Assembly: GCF_022601975.1 (NCBI RefSeq)
Contig: NZ_JAKVIR010000017.1
Coordinates: 88,561 to 152,560 of the forward strand
DNA: 64,000 nt
Source: Pontibacter sp. E15-1
GTDB lineage: Bacteria; Bacteroidota; Bacteroidia; Cytophagales; Hymenobacteraceae
Direction of reading: 5' to 3'
Shown piece by piece: positions 46,480 to 55,076 of the stretch (positions are counted from its first letter, which is position 1; each line of letters begins with the position of its first letter). Under the pieces are notes generated by a model. It saw only the letters and a program-made list of their open reading frames with translations. It was not told the DNA's origin and ran no database searches. The translations under genes were made by a program, and so were the position numbers.

Positions 46480-46529
46480 AAAACACATAACGGGACCTTG
46501 TACTTCGGCGCGAGGTCCCGTTGTGTTTT
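46480..46529 (+). terminator. Terminator after the small lipoprotein gene
   Basis: Arms AAAACACATAACGGGACCT and AGGTCCCGTTGTGTTTT pair with one bulge around a 14-nt loop, ending in TTTT, 37 bp after the stop. Confidence 0.8.
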
Positions 46530-46532
46530 ACT

Positions 46533-46586
46533 GCATAGCAAAAGAAAAGGCCCGGCTGTTTAAGCGGGCCTTTTCTTTTGCTATGC
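46533..46586 (-). terminator. Terminator overlapping the end of the proline dehydrogenase gene
   Basis: 22-bp arms (GCATAGCAAAAGAAAAGGCC... and complement) around a 10-nt loop. The right arm covers the stop and last two codons of the proline dehydrogenase gene, so the coding end is part of the hairpin. Confidence 0.75.
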
Positions 46587-47771
46587 GGCTTGTTGCTTCT
46601 TCCGGCGCTCCATCTCGCTTTGTATGAGGCCAAACTCCCGGCTGCTTTGCCCCGCGATGGCCGTGTTCTCGTTGGCGCGTCGCAGCAGGTATGGCATGAC
46701 GGCCTCAACGGGGCCATACGGCACGTACTTGGCGACGTTATACCCGGCATGCGCGAGATTGTAAGACAGATTATCGCTCATGCCATACAGTTGGGAGAAG
46801 TAAACCCGCTTGTCGTTTGGGGCGATGTTATGCTCGGCCATCAGCTCTATCAACAGGTATAGGCTCTGCTCGTTGTGCGTTCCGGCGCAAAAGTATATCC
46901 CTTCGAGATGCTCCACGCAGAACTGCATGGCCTCATCGAACAGCTTGTCTGACGCCTCCTTGCTGGGGTTGATCGGATCGGGGTAACCCATTGCCTGGGC
47001 GCGCCTGCGCTCTTTCTCCATATAGGCGCCACGCACCAGCTTCGCACCCAAATAATATCCCTCTTTCACAGCGGTGGCGTAGTCCTGTTGGATAACGGCC
47101 AGGCGGTCGTGGCGATACATCTGATACGTGTTGTACACAATGGCCCGCTCCTTATTGTAGCGCGCCATCATCTCGTAGGCCAGGTTGTCGATAGAGTCCT
47201 GTATCCAGCTTTCCTCAGCATCCACAAACACCGGCACGTTGGCCTCGTGGCAACGCTGGCACAGCGTGTTCATGCGGTCGCGGCCGCGCTCAAACGCCGC
47301 ACGCTCGGCTACGCCCAAGTCCTGGCGGTCCTGCACTTTCTGCAGCAGGTTGATGTCGATCAGGCCCGTGACTTTGAACACGGAGAAAGGTATAAGCGCA
47401 TGCCCACGCGCCTTCTCCACGGTGCGCAGCAGCTCCGCCAGCGTGGCGTCAAAGCTTTTCTCATCGCCTTCCCCCTCTACAGAGTAATCCAGGATAGTAC
47501 CGATGTTGCTTCGGCTCAACTCCTGTATGGCCCGTTCCGACTCTTCAATCGTCTCGCCGCCGCAAAAGTGATCGAAAACGGTTTTTTTGACAATGAACTT
47601 TACCGGCAGGTGCAGGTTGATGGCCGTGTTCAGCAGGCCACCGCCCACCTTCACCAGAAAGTTGCTGTTCATCATCTTAAACAGCAGATAAAGTTTGTAA
47701 AGCTCCGCGTTGGATTTTGAGCAAAACGCAATGGCTGTGTCATCAAAAGACACGGATGTGGTAAGGTTCAT
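46581..47771 (-). CDS. Proline dehydrogenase
   Basis: FAD enzyme that oxidises proline to 1-pyrroline-5-carboxylate, with electrons going to the respiratory chain. The chain is 396 aa from ATG 47771; an upstream extension of 26 residues is not family-like. Core residues: FVDAEESWIQDSIDNL (FAD barrel), the KLVRGAYMEKERRRA motif with substrate Arg, GTHNEQSLYLL and YVPYGPV near the end, with RRANENTAI giving the conserved C-terminal Arg pair. It is the monofunctional form typical of Bacteroidota. Promoter at 47791-47821. Confidence 0.95.
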   Translation of the reverse strand: MNLTTSVSFDDTAIAFCSKSNAELYKLYLLFKMMNSNFLVKVGGGLLNTAINLHLPVKFIVKKTVFDHFCGGETIEESERAIQELSRSNIGTILDYSVEGEGDEKSFDATLAELLRTVEKARGHALIPFSVFKVTGLIDINLLQKVQDRQDLGVAERAAFERGRDRMNTLCQRCHEANVPVFVDAEESWIQDSIDNLAYEMMARYNKERAIVYNTYQMYRHDRLAVIQQDYATAVKEGYYLGAKLVRGAYMEKERRRAQAMGYPDPINPSKEASDKLFDEAMQFCVEHLEGIYFCAGTHNEQSLYLLIELMAEHNIAPNDKRVYFSQLYGMSDNLSYNLAHAGYNVAKYVPYGPVEAVMPYLLRRANENTAIAGQSSREFGLIQSEMERRKKQQAA

Positions 47772-47790
47772 GCAAGTATAAATTTCGCTG

Positions 47791-47821
47791 TAAAGATAGT
47801 GTTTCGGGCAGCGTTCACAAC
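47791..47821 (-). promoter_or_regulatory. Bacteroidota-type promoter for proline dehydrogenase
   Basis: Minus strand: GTTG (47821 to 47818), 19 nt, TATCTTTA (47798 to 47791). It matches TTG-N19-TAnnTTTG at all but the last base. The start codon is 20 bp downstream. Confidence 0.65.
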
Positions 47822-48144
47822 CCCTGTCTCTGCCAGAGCAGAAGGTCAAAAACCGTGCTGTTCTGGCCTGTGTTTACAACCGCTACGAGGTTGATTTTAT
47901 TCTGATTTGGCGTTTAGTAACTTTGTAATTTTAGCGGTAGTCCGTTGCAAAAGTTGTAAGCATCGCAGGCTTTATTTTTCTGATCTTTTTTTCGCAGCGG
48001 GCAAGATCATTTGGCCTTTTCTGCCTTTGGGTAGGAAAAAGTATGGCTGTAGCTACTATATTGCGGGTGCAACCCGCGGAGCCATACCTTAGCCCCAGCA
48101 GATTGCGCGAAAACACTTGATGGCAACAAACTAACGTTCGAACC
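47822..48144. other. Leader region of aroB with a compound hairpin
   Basis: A candidate -7 box TAACTTTG (47918-47925) lies about 220 bp before aroB, with only a weak -33. A hairpin at 48041-48087 has outer arms GTATGGCT/AGCCATAC and an inner GCGGGT-GCA-ACCCGC stem. It could be a leader structure acting on aroB, or an idle intergenic repeat. No coding signal was seen. Confidence 0.5.
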
Positions 48145-49182
48145 ATGACAGAGACGATACATATCGGGCAGCAGGCGCTGGAGGAACTGCCCATACTGCT
48201 TCAGAACAAGGCGTTCAGCAAGGTGGTTGTGCTGCTTGATGAACATACCCTGGCGCATTGCTACCCGCTCCTGAAGCCGCACCTCCCGGAGCATGACCTG
48301 ATCCAGGTCAGGAGCGGTGAGGAGCACAAGACGCTGGAAACCTGCGCCTATATCTGGCAACGGATGACGGAACTGCACCTGGACCGCTGGGCGGTGCTGT
48401 TGAACCTCGGTGGTGGCGTGATAGGGGATATGGGCGGTTTCTGCGCGGCTGTGTTCAAGCGCGGGATCTTCTTTGTGCAGGTGCCCACCACGCTGCTGGC
48501 GCAGGTAGACGCCAGCGTGGGCGGGAAAACAGGCATCGATTTCCAGGGGCTCAAAAACCACCTCGGGGTATACCGGGAGCCGCAGGCTGTGTTCATCAAC
48601 CCCACTTTCCTGCAAACCCTGCCTCCCCGCCAGCTCAAATCCGGGTATGCCGAGATCATCAAGCACTGGCTTATTGCCGATGCCGTCAAATTTGAGGAGC
48701 AACGGAACATCGGTATGATGACCGATAACTGGGAGGAACTGATATGGCATTCAGTGGCCATCAAATCTCAGGTGGTGGAGGCTGACCCGTTGGAGGGCGG
48801 GTACCGCAAGGTGCTGAACTTCGGCCATACCGTGGGGCATGCCGTGGAAACCTACCTGATGAGCCAACCCGACCGCGCCTTGCTGCACGGCGAGGCTATT
48901 GCCGTCGGGATGATCTGCGAGGCGTTCCTGTCCGAGAAAAAAGAGCTGCTCGCAAAAGCTGACCTGGACAAGATAGAGGTGTTTATGGAGATGATCTACG
49001 AGAAGGTGGCCATCCGGGAAGACGATGTGGAGCAGATTGCCGCCCTTGCGCTTCAGGACAAGAAGAACACGGGCATGTCCATCAACTGCACCTTGCTCAA
49101 TGGCATCGGCCACGCCGTTTACAACCAACCCATCACCCTGCACGACATCAAAGAGTCATTACGCTATTACCAGTCACTATGA
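48145..49182 (+). CDS. aroB: 3-dehydroquinate synthase
   Basis: Second step of the shikimate pathway: NAD- and zinc-dependent cyclisation of DAHP. The 345-aa protein has GGGVIGDMGGFCAAVFKRGI (NAD loop), QVPTTLLAQVDASVGGKTGI, YAEIIKHWLI and the zinc His motif NFGHTVGHAVE. Length is near normal. Its stop codon overlaps the aroA start (ATGA), so the two genes are translationally coupled. The upstream hairpin (48041-48087) may act on it. Confidence 0.95.
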   Translation: MTETIHIGQQALEELPILLQNKAFSKVVVLLDEHTLAHCYPLLKPHLPEHDLIQVRSGEEHKTLETCAYIWQRMTELHLDRWAVLLNLGGGVIGDMGGFCAAVFKRGIFFVQVPTTLLAQVDASVGGKTGIDFQGLKNHLGVYREPQAVFINPTFLQTLPPRQLKSGYAEIIKHWLIADAVKFEEQRNIGMMTDNWEELIWHSVAIKSQVVEADPLEGGYRKVLNFGHTVGHAVETYLMSQPDRALLHGEAIAVGMICEAFLSEKKELLAKADLDKIEVFMEMIYEKVAIREDDVEQIAALALQDKKNTGMSINCTLLNGIGHAVYNQPITLHDIKESLRYYQSL

Positions 49183-50423
49183 TATCATCAAAAAAACTAC
49201 GCTCCGTTACGCTCATGCACCCAACTGGTAAACTGCAAGGCGAGATCAGGCTGCCCGCCTCCAAGAGCGAGGCAAACCGTGCGCTGATTATCGCGGCACT
49301 GTCCGGGCAGGAGTCGGAGCTACTGAATCTCTCCGAGGCGAATGACACCCAACTGCTGCAGCGCCTGCTTAAAAGCGATGCCGCCGCCATAGACGCAGAG
49401 GACGCAGGCACCGTGATGCGCTTTCTGACGGCTTACTACGCCGTGACGGAGCAACGAAAAACGCTTACCGGAACCGACCGCATGTGCCAGCGCCCGATCA
49501 AGATACTGGTGGAGGCGCTGCGCGAGCTGGGCGCTGACATTGCGTATCTGGGCGAGGAAGGGTATCCGCCGCTGCAGATGAGGGGTTTTGCCGGAAACGG
49601 CAAGCGCCACCTGCGCGTGCGCAGCGACATCAGCAGCCAGTATATATCGGCGCTTCTGATGGTGGGGCCGCTGCTGCCCGAGGGGCTGGAGCTGGAGTTG
49701 GAGGGCAAGATCGGCTCGCGGCCATACATCGAGATGACGCTCTCGCTGATGGAGCATTTCGGGGTGAAGGCTGCTTTTGAGGGAAGCACCATCACGGTGC
49801 CGCACCAGCCATACCGTGCCACCACCTTTAGCGTGGAGTCGGACTGGTCGGCGGCAAGCTACTGGTATAGTTTGGTGGCGCTGGCCAAAGAGGCAGATAT
49901 CACGCTGCTGGGACTGAAGGAAAAATCATTCCAGGGCGACCGCGCGATCGTGGACATCATGAGCCGCCTGGGAGTATACACCATGTTTACAGGGGAGGGC
50001 GTTCGCCTCACTAAGAAAGAGCATGAGCGGCACGCCTCCTTCGATTTCTCCGATTGCCCGGACCTGGCCCAGACCATTGTTGCGCTGGGTGCCGGCAAGG
50101 GCATCAGCTTGGACATGACCGGGCTGGAAAGCCTGCGCATCAAAGAAACAGACCGTATTCAGGCCCTCCAGATTGAGGTGCTCTCCATGAACTCCGGTCT
50201 GGAGGAAATCACGCCGGAGGTGTTCAGGCTCACACCGGGCATCCTGACAAAGCAGGAGCTGTCGTTCCGTACCTACCAGGATCACCGGATGGCCATGGCC
50301 TTCGCGCCGCTTGCTTTACTGGAGCCCGTAGAGATACAGGAGCCGAGCGTGGTGCGCAAATCATACCCCCGTTTCTGGGAAGACCTGCAAAAGGTAGGGT
50401 TCGAGATACAGGAGAATGACTGA
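49179..50423 (+). CDS. aroA: 3-phosphoshikimate 1-carboxyvinyltransferase (EPSP synthase)
   Basis: Joins phosphoenolpyruvate and shikimate-3-phosphate in the shikimate pathway. The 414-aa protein has LPASKSEANRALIIAAL near the N-terminus, the DAEDAGTVMRFLTAYYA loop, and RIKETDRIQAL then YQDHRMAMAFAP at the end, all characteristic. The start ATG overlaps the aroB stop; a later Met (about residue 13) is possible but less coupled. A protein of unknown function begins inside its stop codon. Confidence 0.95.
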   Translation: MISSKKLRSVTLMHPTGKLQGEIRLPASKSEANRALIIAALSGQESELLNLSEANDTQLLQRLLKSDAAAIDAEDAGTVMRFLTAYYAVTEQRKTLTGTDRMCQRPIKILVEALRELGADIAYLGEEGYPPLQMRGFAGNGKRHLRVRSDISSQYISALLMVGPLLPEGLELELEGKIGSRPYIEMTLSLMEHFGVKAAFEGSTITVPHQPYRATTFSVESDWSAASYWYSLVALAKEADITLLGLKEKSFQGDRAIVDIMSRLGVYTMFTGEGVRLTKKEHERHASFDFSDCPDLAQTIVALGAGKGISLDMTGLESLRIKETDRIQALQIEVLSMNSGLEEITPEVFRLTPGILTKQELSFRTYQDHRMAMAFAPLALLEPVEIQEPSVVRKSYPRFWEDLQKVGFEIQEND

Positions 50424-50959
50424 TGGCCGGGCGGCGTTTATACGGGGACGCGGGGCAGATAAAAGAACTCCTGCAGCACATGGAACTGCAGGAAACCGCT
50501 GCCGGAGGTTACGCCGCCGTGTATAAACACTCGGACACGGGCGCATTCTGGTTCCTGTGTTATGCCACTTCCGCCGCACAGGGCGGCGGTTACCAACTGC
50601 TGATCCGGCTTCCGCTGCCTACAACGGCGCAGCTTATTGACATTGCCCTTCAGAGTGCGCACGAAGATGAAACGGTGGCCGCCGTCTTCCGGTTGCTGGA
50701 CGAAGAGGCGCTGGAGAAAAAGGAATTCCGGCAAAGTTTAGTAGAGAAGCTGGAGCAGCAACTGCTTCTGCCGCAAGATGCCCCCGCCCGGAAACGAATG
50801 GGGCAGGTGATCAAATTAACAGAGTTGGATAGCCCCTTAAACAGGCGCGAGGTGCTGCGCAAAACCCAAACCGAAATTGCACAGGATGCCGCTGACTTCA
50901 CAGCCATTGCCAACCGCGCCACGCGGGTTTTAGAGAAAATCAGGCCTTCGAGGCAATAA
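50423..50959 (+). CDS. Hypothetical protein at the end of the aroB-aroA operon
   Basis: I do not recognise this 178-aa soluble protein. The N-terminal half is alpha/beta (QIKELLQHMELQETAAGGYAA, VYKHSDTGAFWFLCYATS). The C-terminal half is helical and charged (LEKKEFRQSLVEKLEQQLLL, DSPLNRREVLRKTQTEI). Its start overlaps the aroA stop by one base and it runs in the same direction, so it belongs to the aro operon, but nothing shows a shikimate role. Its 3' end overlaps the convergent metal-receptor gene by 20 bp. Confidence 0.75.
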   Translation: MAGRRLYGDAGQIKELLQHMELQETAAGGYAAVYKHSDTGAFWFLCYATSAAQGGGYQLLIRLPLPTTAQLIDIALQSAHEDETVAAVFRLLDEEALEKKEFRQSLVEKLEQQLLLPQDAPARKRMGQVIKLTELDSPLNRREVLRKTQTEIAQDAADFTAIANRATRVLEKIRPSRQ

Positions 50960-51743
50960 GCCGCTCTACCTCCCCAATCACCTGTTGCAGGTAACCGGGC
51001 GCGTGCAGCAGCCTGCTGCCATACCAGCTGAACATCTCGCCATCAACCACTTGTATCACCGCATCGGGGCAATGTGCTCTGAACTCCTCAATGTGTTTTT
51101 CCTGGAAAGGGTATGGCTCCGATGAAAGCAAAATGAGCCTTGGGTTGGCCTCGTGTAACAGTTCGGGTATGATTTCGGGGTAACGGTTTAGGCCTGAAAA
51201 GGCGTTCCGGAAGCCGCAGCGTTGCAGCATGTAGTCGATGATGTTTTGGTTGCCCACTGCCATATAGGGTTTGCGCCAGATAAAATACGCCGTGCTGACG
51301 GGCGGTTGCATTGGCTTCAGACCGCCAAAGCCCGCACTGATGTTCAGGGCCAGTTCGGTGGCCTTTGCTGCTGTGCCCGTCAATTGGCCAATTTGCTGGA
51401 TCATCTGCAGCGCATCCTCCAGGGTATAAATATCGCTCATCCATACCGGGTGCTTCTGCTGCAAAGCCTCAATGCCTTCTTTGTAGTTTTCCTCCTTGTT
51501 TCCGATAATCAAATCGGGCTGCAGCGCATTGATTTGATCGAAATGAAAGTTCTTGGTGCCGCCGATGATCGCTTTCTCCTTCACCGTCGCTTCAGGATGT
51601 ATACAGAACTTCGTGATGCCCACCACACGGTCAGCCAAGCCTAAGTCGAAGAGCAGTTCCGTTTGGGAAGGCACCAGTGAAACGATCCGCTGCGGCAAGG
51701 CGGGCAGCGTAATCCGGTGGTGCATTTGATCAGTAAAAATCAC
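50940..51743 (-). CDS. Helical-backbone metal receptor (BtuF-like), no signal peptide
   Basis: A 267-aa protein of the BtuF/periplasmic binding class III fold (PQRIVSLVPSQTELLFDLGL, VVGITKFCIHPE, GGTKNFHFDQINALQPDLII, AVIQVVDGEMFSWYGSRL). The last motif carries Trp/Tyr residues typical of cobalamin-binding relatives. The only start is MIFTDQMHHRITLP, and no signal peptide or lipobox is present, so it is either cytosolic or mis-annotated upstream. No transporter genes are near. It overlaps the convergent 178-aa gene by 20 bp. Confidence 0.85.
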   Translation of the reverse strand: MIFTDQMHHRITLPALPQRIVSLVPSQTELLFDLGLADRVVGITKFCIHPEATVKEKAIIGGTKNFHFDQINALQPDLIIGNKEENYKEGIEALQQKHPVWMSDIYTLEDALQMIQQIGQLTGTAAKATELALNISAGFGGLKPMQPPVSTAYFIWRKPYMAVGNQNIIDYMLQRCGFRNAFSGLNRYPEIIPELLHEANPRLILLSSEPYPFQEKHIEEFRAHCPDAVIQVVDGEMFSWYGSRLLHAPGYLQQVIGEVERLIASKA

Positions 51744-51832
51744 TTTTAGAATGACAAGTTAAAGCGTTCGAAAACCTCGCAGCGCCCAGAAAAGACCTTT
51801 GCGTTGTTGTGCCGCAGGCGTTTCCTATATGG

Positions 51833-52078
51833 CTATACCTTCTGGAAGTACAGGCGCTTAAATTCTTTGGTTCCCCAGAGCGGCACAAAAGCCTTGAGCG
51901 TTTCGGCTACTGTCAGGCCCACCGCGTTTCTGCGAATGTTGAAGATAATGCCCAGATGTATGACCAGCGACACAAGTATAAACGCCGTGACACGGGGATC
52001 GTCCTTGGGTCTGCTCAGGTACACAGCCAGTACAATCCATGGCAGGATAATCAGGGCCCAGAACAGGTAGCGGTTCAT
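51833..52078 (-). CDS. Small membrane protein, function unknown
   Basis: An 81-aa protein with two predicted transmembrane helices (YLFWALIILPWIVLAVYL and FILVSLVIHLGIIFNI). The N-terminus MNRYLF is chosen as start, since the extra 10 residues upstream (from 52108) are not needed. It ends in a basic C-terminus (KEFKRLYFQKV). No family recognised; it may be a small integral component of a respiratory or transport complex, but this is only a guess. Confidence 0.65.
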   Translation of the reverse strand: MNRYLFWALIILPWIVLAVYLSRPKDDPRVTAFILVSLVIHLGIIFNIRRNAVGLTVAETLKAFVPLWGTKEFKRLYFQKV

Positions 52079-52114
52079 ATACAGAAAGCCGGTAACGGAG
52101 TGATACAAGCATAA

Positions 52115-52154
52115 AACGAAACGCCTCCGAATATAGGTCCGGAGGCGTTTCGTT
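52115..52154 (-). terminator. Terminator after the M42 peptidase gene
   Basis: 15-bp arms AACGAAACGCCTCCG/CGGAGGCGTTTCGTT with a 10-nt loop and T4 on the minus strand. Confidence 0.88.
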
Positions 52155-52160
52155 ATGTGA

Positions 52161-53231
52161 TTAGCTCAGGTAGCGGAAGTCCTGCTTGTCCTGAATCTTG
52201 AGCACTGTCTCGTAAATCATCTTGATCACGCTCTCCACATCGTCCTTGTGCACGGTTTCGACGGTGGTGTGCATATACTTGAGCGGAAGCGAGATGAGGG
52301 CCGAGGCCACACCGGCGTTAGAGTAAGCGAAGGCATCGGTATCGGTGCCGGTTGCACGTGAAACAGCAGAGCGCTGGAACGGTATTTCCTTCTCCTTTGC
52401 GGTGTTGATGATCAGGTCGCGGAGGTTGTTCTGCACCGCGGGGCCATAGGCAATCACGGGGCCTTTGCCGCAGTGGATGTCGCCGCTCGTCTTCTTCTCA
52501 TACATCGGCGACTGTGTGTCGTGTGTTACGTCGGTGATAATGGCCACGTCCGGTTTGATGCGGTGCGCAATCATCTCCGCGCCGCGGAGCCCGATCTCCT
52601 CCTGCACCGCATTCACGATGTAAAGCCCAAACGGCAGCTGCTTGTTGTTCTCCTTCAGCATGCGCGCCACCTCGGCAATCATAAAGCCCCCGATGCGGTT
52701 ATCAAGCGCGCGGCCCACATAGTAGCGGTCGTTCATCACTGTAAACTCGTCTTCGAAAGTAATCACGCACCCCACATGCACCCCCATTTCCTCCACCTCT
52801 TCGCGGTTTTTAGCGCCACAGTCCAGAAACACGGTGTCGATGGCAGGGGCTTTCTCGTTCTCCACTTTGCGCACATGGATGGCTGGCCAGCCGAACACGG
52901 CTTTTACGATGCCTTTGGAGGTATAAATATTCACGCGTTTGGACGGGGCGATCAACGCGTCGGAGCCACCGTTGCGCCTCACGTAGATATAGCCCTCCGG
53001 CGTGATGTAGTTCACAAACCAGGAGATTTCGTCGGCATGCGCCTCAATCACTACTTTATACTCCGCCTCAGGGTTGATGACGCCCACCACAGTGCCGTAA
53101 GTGTCCGTGAAATATGAGTCGATGTAGGGTTTGATATACTCCAGCCACAGCTTCTGGCCTTCAGACTCGAATCCGGTAGGTGAGGAGTTATTGAGGTACT
53201 GCTGTAAAAAGTCGAAAGATTCTTGTCTCAT
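52161..53231 (-). CDS. M42-family zinc aminopeptidase
   Basis: Cytosolic dinuclear-zinc aminopeptidase (glutamyl/deblocking type). The 356-aa chain from ATG 53231 has the M42 ligands in order: His in VIEAHADEISW, bridging Asp in RALDNRIGG, Glu pair in NAVQEEIGLRGAEM, Asp in ITDVTHDTQ and His in LKYMHTTVETVH. The start at 53231 is preferred because MRQESFDFLQQYLNNSSPTG matches the family's start helix. Single gene with its own terminator. Confidence 0.95.
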   Translation of the reverse strand: MRQESFDFLQQYLNNSSPTGFESEGQKLWLEYIKPYIDSYFTDTYGTVVGVINPEAEYKVVIEAHADEISWFVNYITPEGYIYVRRNGGSDALIAPSKRVNIYTSKGIVKAVFGWPAIHVRKVENEKAPAIDTVFLDCGAKNREEVEEMGVHVGCVITFEDEFTVMNDRYYVGRALDNRIGGFMIAEVARMLKENNKQLPFGLYIVNAVQEEIGLRGAEMIAHRIKPDVAIITDVTHDTQSPMYEKKTSGDIHCGKGPVIAYGPAVQNNLRDLIINTAKEKEIPFQRSAVSRATGTDTDAFAYSNAGVASALISLPLKYMHTTVETVHKDDVESVIKMIYETVLKIQDKQDFRYLS

Positions 53232-53330
53232 ATGCGTTAGATGGTAGGATTTATACACTGTAGGGACTTGTTATAAACAGTTTTATGTACATACATTCAT
53301 AAAGAATCCCTAAAATTAATCCAAATTTTT

Positions 53331-54890
53331 TTAAAGTGGAATGTTTCCGTGCTTCTTTCTGGGCAGGGTAACGGCTTTATTTTCAAGCATCTTAAACGCC
53401 TTAATCAGCTTGGCTCTGGTTTCGGAGGGCAAAATCACCTCATCTATAAAACCACGGTGCGCGGCGCGGTATGGCGTGGCAAACTTGGCTTTATACTCCT
53501 GCACCTTCTCGGCCAGTTTTGCCTCCGGGTCTTCGGCGGCGGCAATCTCGCGCTTAAAGATAATCTCGGCCGCTCCCTGTGCGCCCATCACGGCGATCTC
53601 GGCGGTTGGCCAGGCAAAGTTCATATCGGCCCCAATGTGCTTGGAGTTCATCACGTCGTAGGCGCCGCCATACGCTTTGCGGGTAATCACGGTGATGCGC
53701 GGCACAGTGGCCTCGCAGAAGGCATACAGCAGCTTGGCACCGTTGGTAATGATGCCGCGCCACTCCTGGTCAGTGCCCGGCAGAAAGCCCGGTACATCTT
53801 CCAGCACCAGCAGCGGCACGTTAAAGCAATCGCAGAAACGCACAAAGCGGGCAGCCTTTGTACTGGCGTTAATGTCAAGCACACCGGCCAACACAGCGGG
53901 CTGGTTGCCCACAATCCCGACGCTTCGGCCGCCAAGGCGCGCAAAACCGACGACGATGTTCTCCCCAAAATTTTTGTGCACCTCAAAGAAGGAGTCTGTG
54001 TCGATGATGCCATCGATCACCTCGCGAATGTCATACGGTTGGTTTGGGTTCTCCGGGATGATAGTGTCCAGGATGCTGCGCATCTCGTCGCCGGAAGCCT
54101 CATAAGGCAGGGCAGGGGGTAGCTCTTCGCAGTTCTGGGGTATATAGCTTAGCAGTTTTTTGATGTAGGTGATGCACTCTACCTCGTTGGCGCAGGAAAA
54201 GTGCGTGACGCCGCTTTTGGTGCTGTGCGTGCTGGCACCGCCCAACTCTTCGGAGGTCACGTCCTCGTGCGTCACGGTTTTCACCACATTCGGGCCGGTC
54301 ACAAACATGTAAGAGGTGTCTTCCACCATCATGATGAAATCGGTGATGGCTGGCGAGTATACCGCGCCGCCCGCGCAAGGTCCCATCACTGCCGAAATCT
54401 GCGGGATAACGCCAGAGGCTAGCGTGTTGCGGTAGAAAATATCCGCATAGCCCCCCAGCGAGACTACGCCTTCCTGAATGCGGGCTCCGCCCGAGTCGTT
54501 GAGCCCGATAACCGGTGCGCCGTTTTTCATGGCCAACTCCATTACCTTCACAATCTTCTCGGCATGAGTCTCAGACAGGGAACCGCCGAGCACCGTGAAA
54601 TCCTGAGAAAAGACATACACCAGGCGACCGTGTATGGTGCCGTAGCCCGTCACCACGCCGTCGCCCAGGTAATACTGCTTGTCCAGGCCAAAGTCTTTAG
54701 AGCGGTGCATCACAAACTTGCCGATCTCTTCAAAGGAGCCTTCGTCGAGGAGCAGGTGAATGCGCTCACGTGCTGTCAGCTTCCCTTTTTTGTGCTGTGC
54801 GTCGATGCGGTCCTGGCCGCCGCCTAAAAGTGCCTCAGCGTTTTTGCGCTCTAGGGTTTCCAATTGGCTCTGTTTGATTTCTCCTGCCAT
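53331..54890 (-). CDS. Acyl-CoA carboxylase beta subunit (carboxyltransferase)
   Basis: A 519-aa carboxyltransferase of the propionyl-CoA/methylmalonyl-CoA class. It transfers carboxyl from biotin to an acyl-CoA. Motifs: [46 protein letters not shown] (oxyanion glycines), [11 protein letters not shown] and [13 protein letters not shown]. No biotin carboxylase, biotin carrier or epsilon subunit is next to it, so partners are encoded elsewhere. Its role in propionate or branched-chain amino-acid use is inferred. Confidence 0.93.
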   Translation of the reverse strand: MAGEIKQSQLETLERKNAEALLGGGQDRIDAQHKKGKLTARERIHLLLDEGSFEEIGKFVMHRSKDFGLDKQYYLGDGVVTGYGTIHGRLVYVFSQDFTVLGGSLSETHAEKIVKVMELAMKNGAPVIGLNDSGGARIQEGVVSLGGYADIFYRNTLASGVIPQISAVMGPCAGGAVYSPAITDFIMMVEDTSYMFVTGPNVVKTVTHEDVTSEELGGASTHSTKSGVTHFSCANEVECITYIKKLLSYIPQNCEELPPALPYEASGDEMRSILDTIIPENPNQPYDIREVIDGIIDTDSFFEVHKNFGENIVVGFARLGGRSVGIVGNQPAVLAGVLDINASTKAARFVRFCDCFNVPLLVLEDVPGFLPGTDQEWRGIITNGAKLLYAFCEATVPRITVITRKAYGGAYDVMNSKHIGADMNFAWPTAEIAVMGAQGAAEIIFKREIAAAEDPEAKLAEKVQEYKAKFATPYRAAHRGFIDEVILPSETRAKLIKAFKMLENKAVTLPRKKHGNIPL

Positions 54891-55023
54891 GTGAGTAGGG
54901 TATAGTTAATCCAGTGTGACTAAATTGTTATTTTTCAAATTTAAAAACTCTGCAGCTAAATTCTGTAGAGTTGCCTTTTTTTTAAGTAGGCGGGGAGCAG
55001 AATTCCGGGATGCGCAAAAGAGA

Positions 55024-55058
55024 AAAAAATAAGGGCTGCCTTTGCAGGCAGCCCTTAT
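55024..55058 (-). terminator. Terminator after clpC
   Basis: 12-bp arms ATAAGGGCTGCC/GGCAGCCCTTAT with a 6-nt loop, followed on the minus strand by T7 (55030 to 55024). It lies 19 bp past the clpC stop. Confidence 0.92.
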
Positions 55059-55076
55059 CAACAATGTACTTCATGC

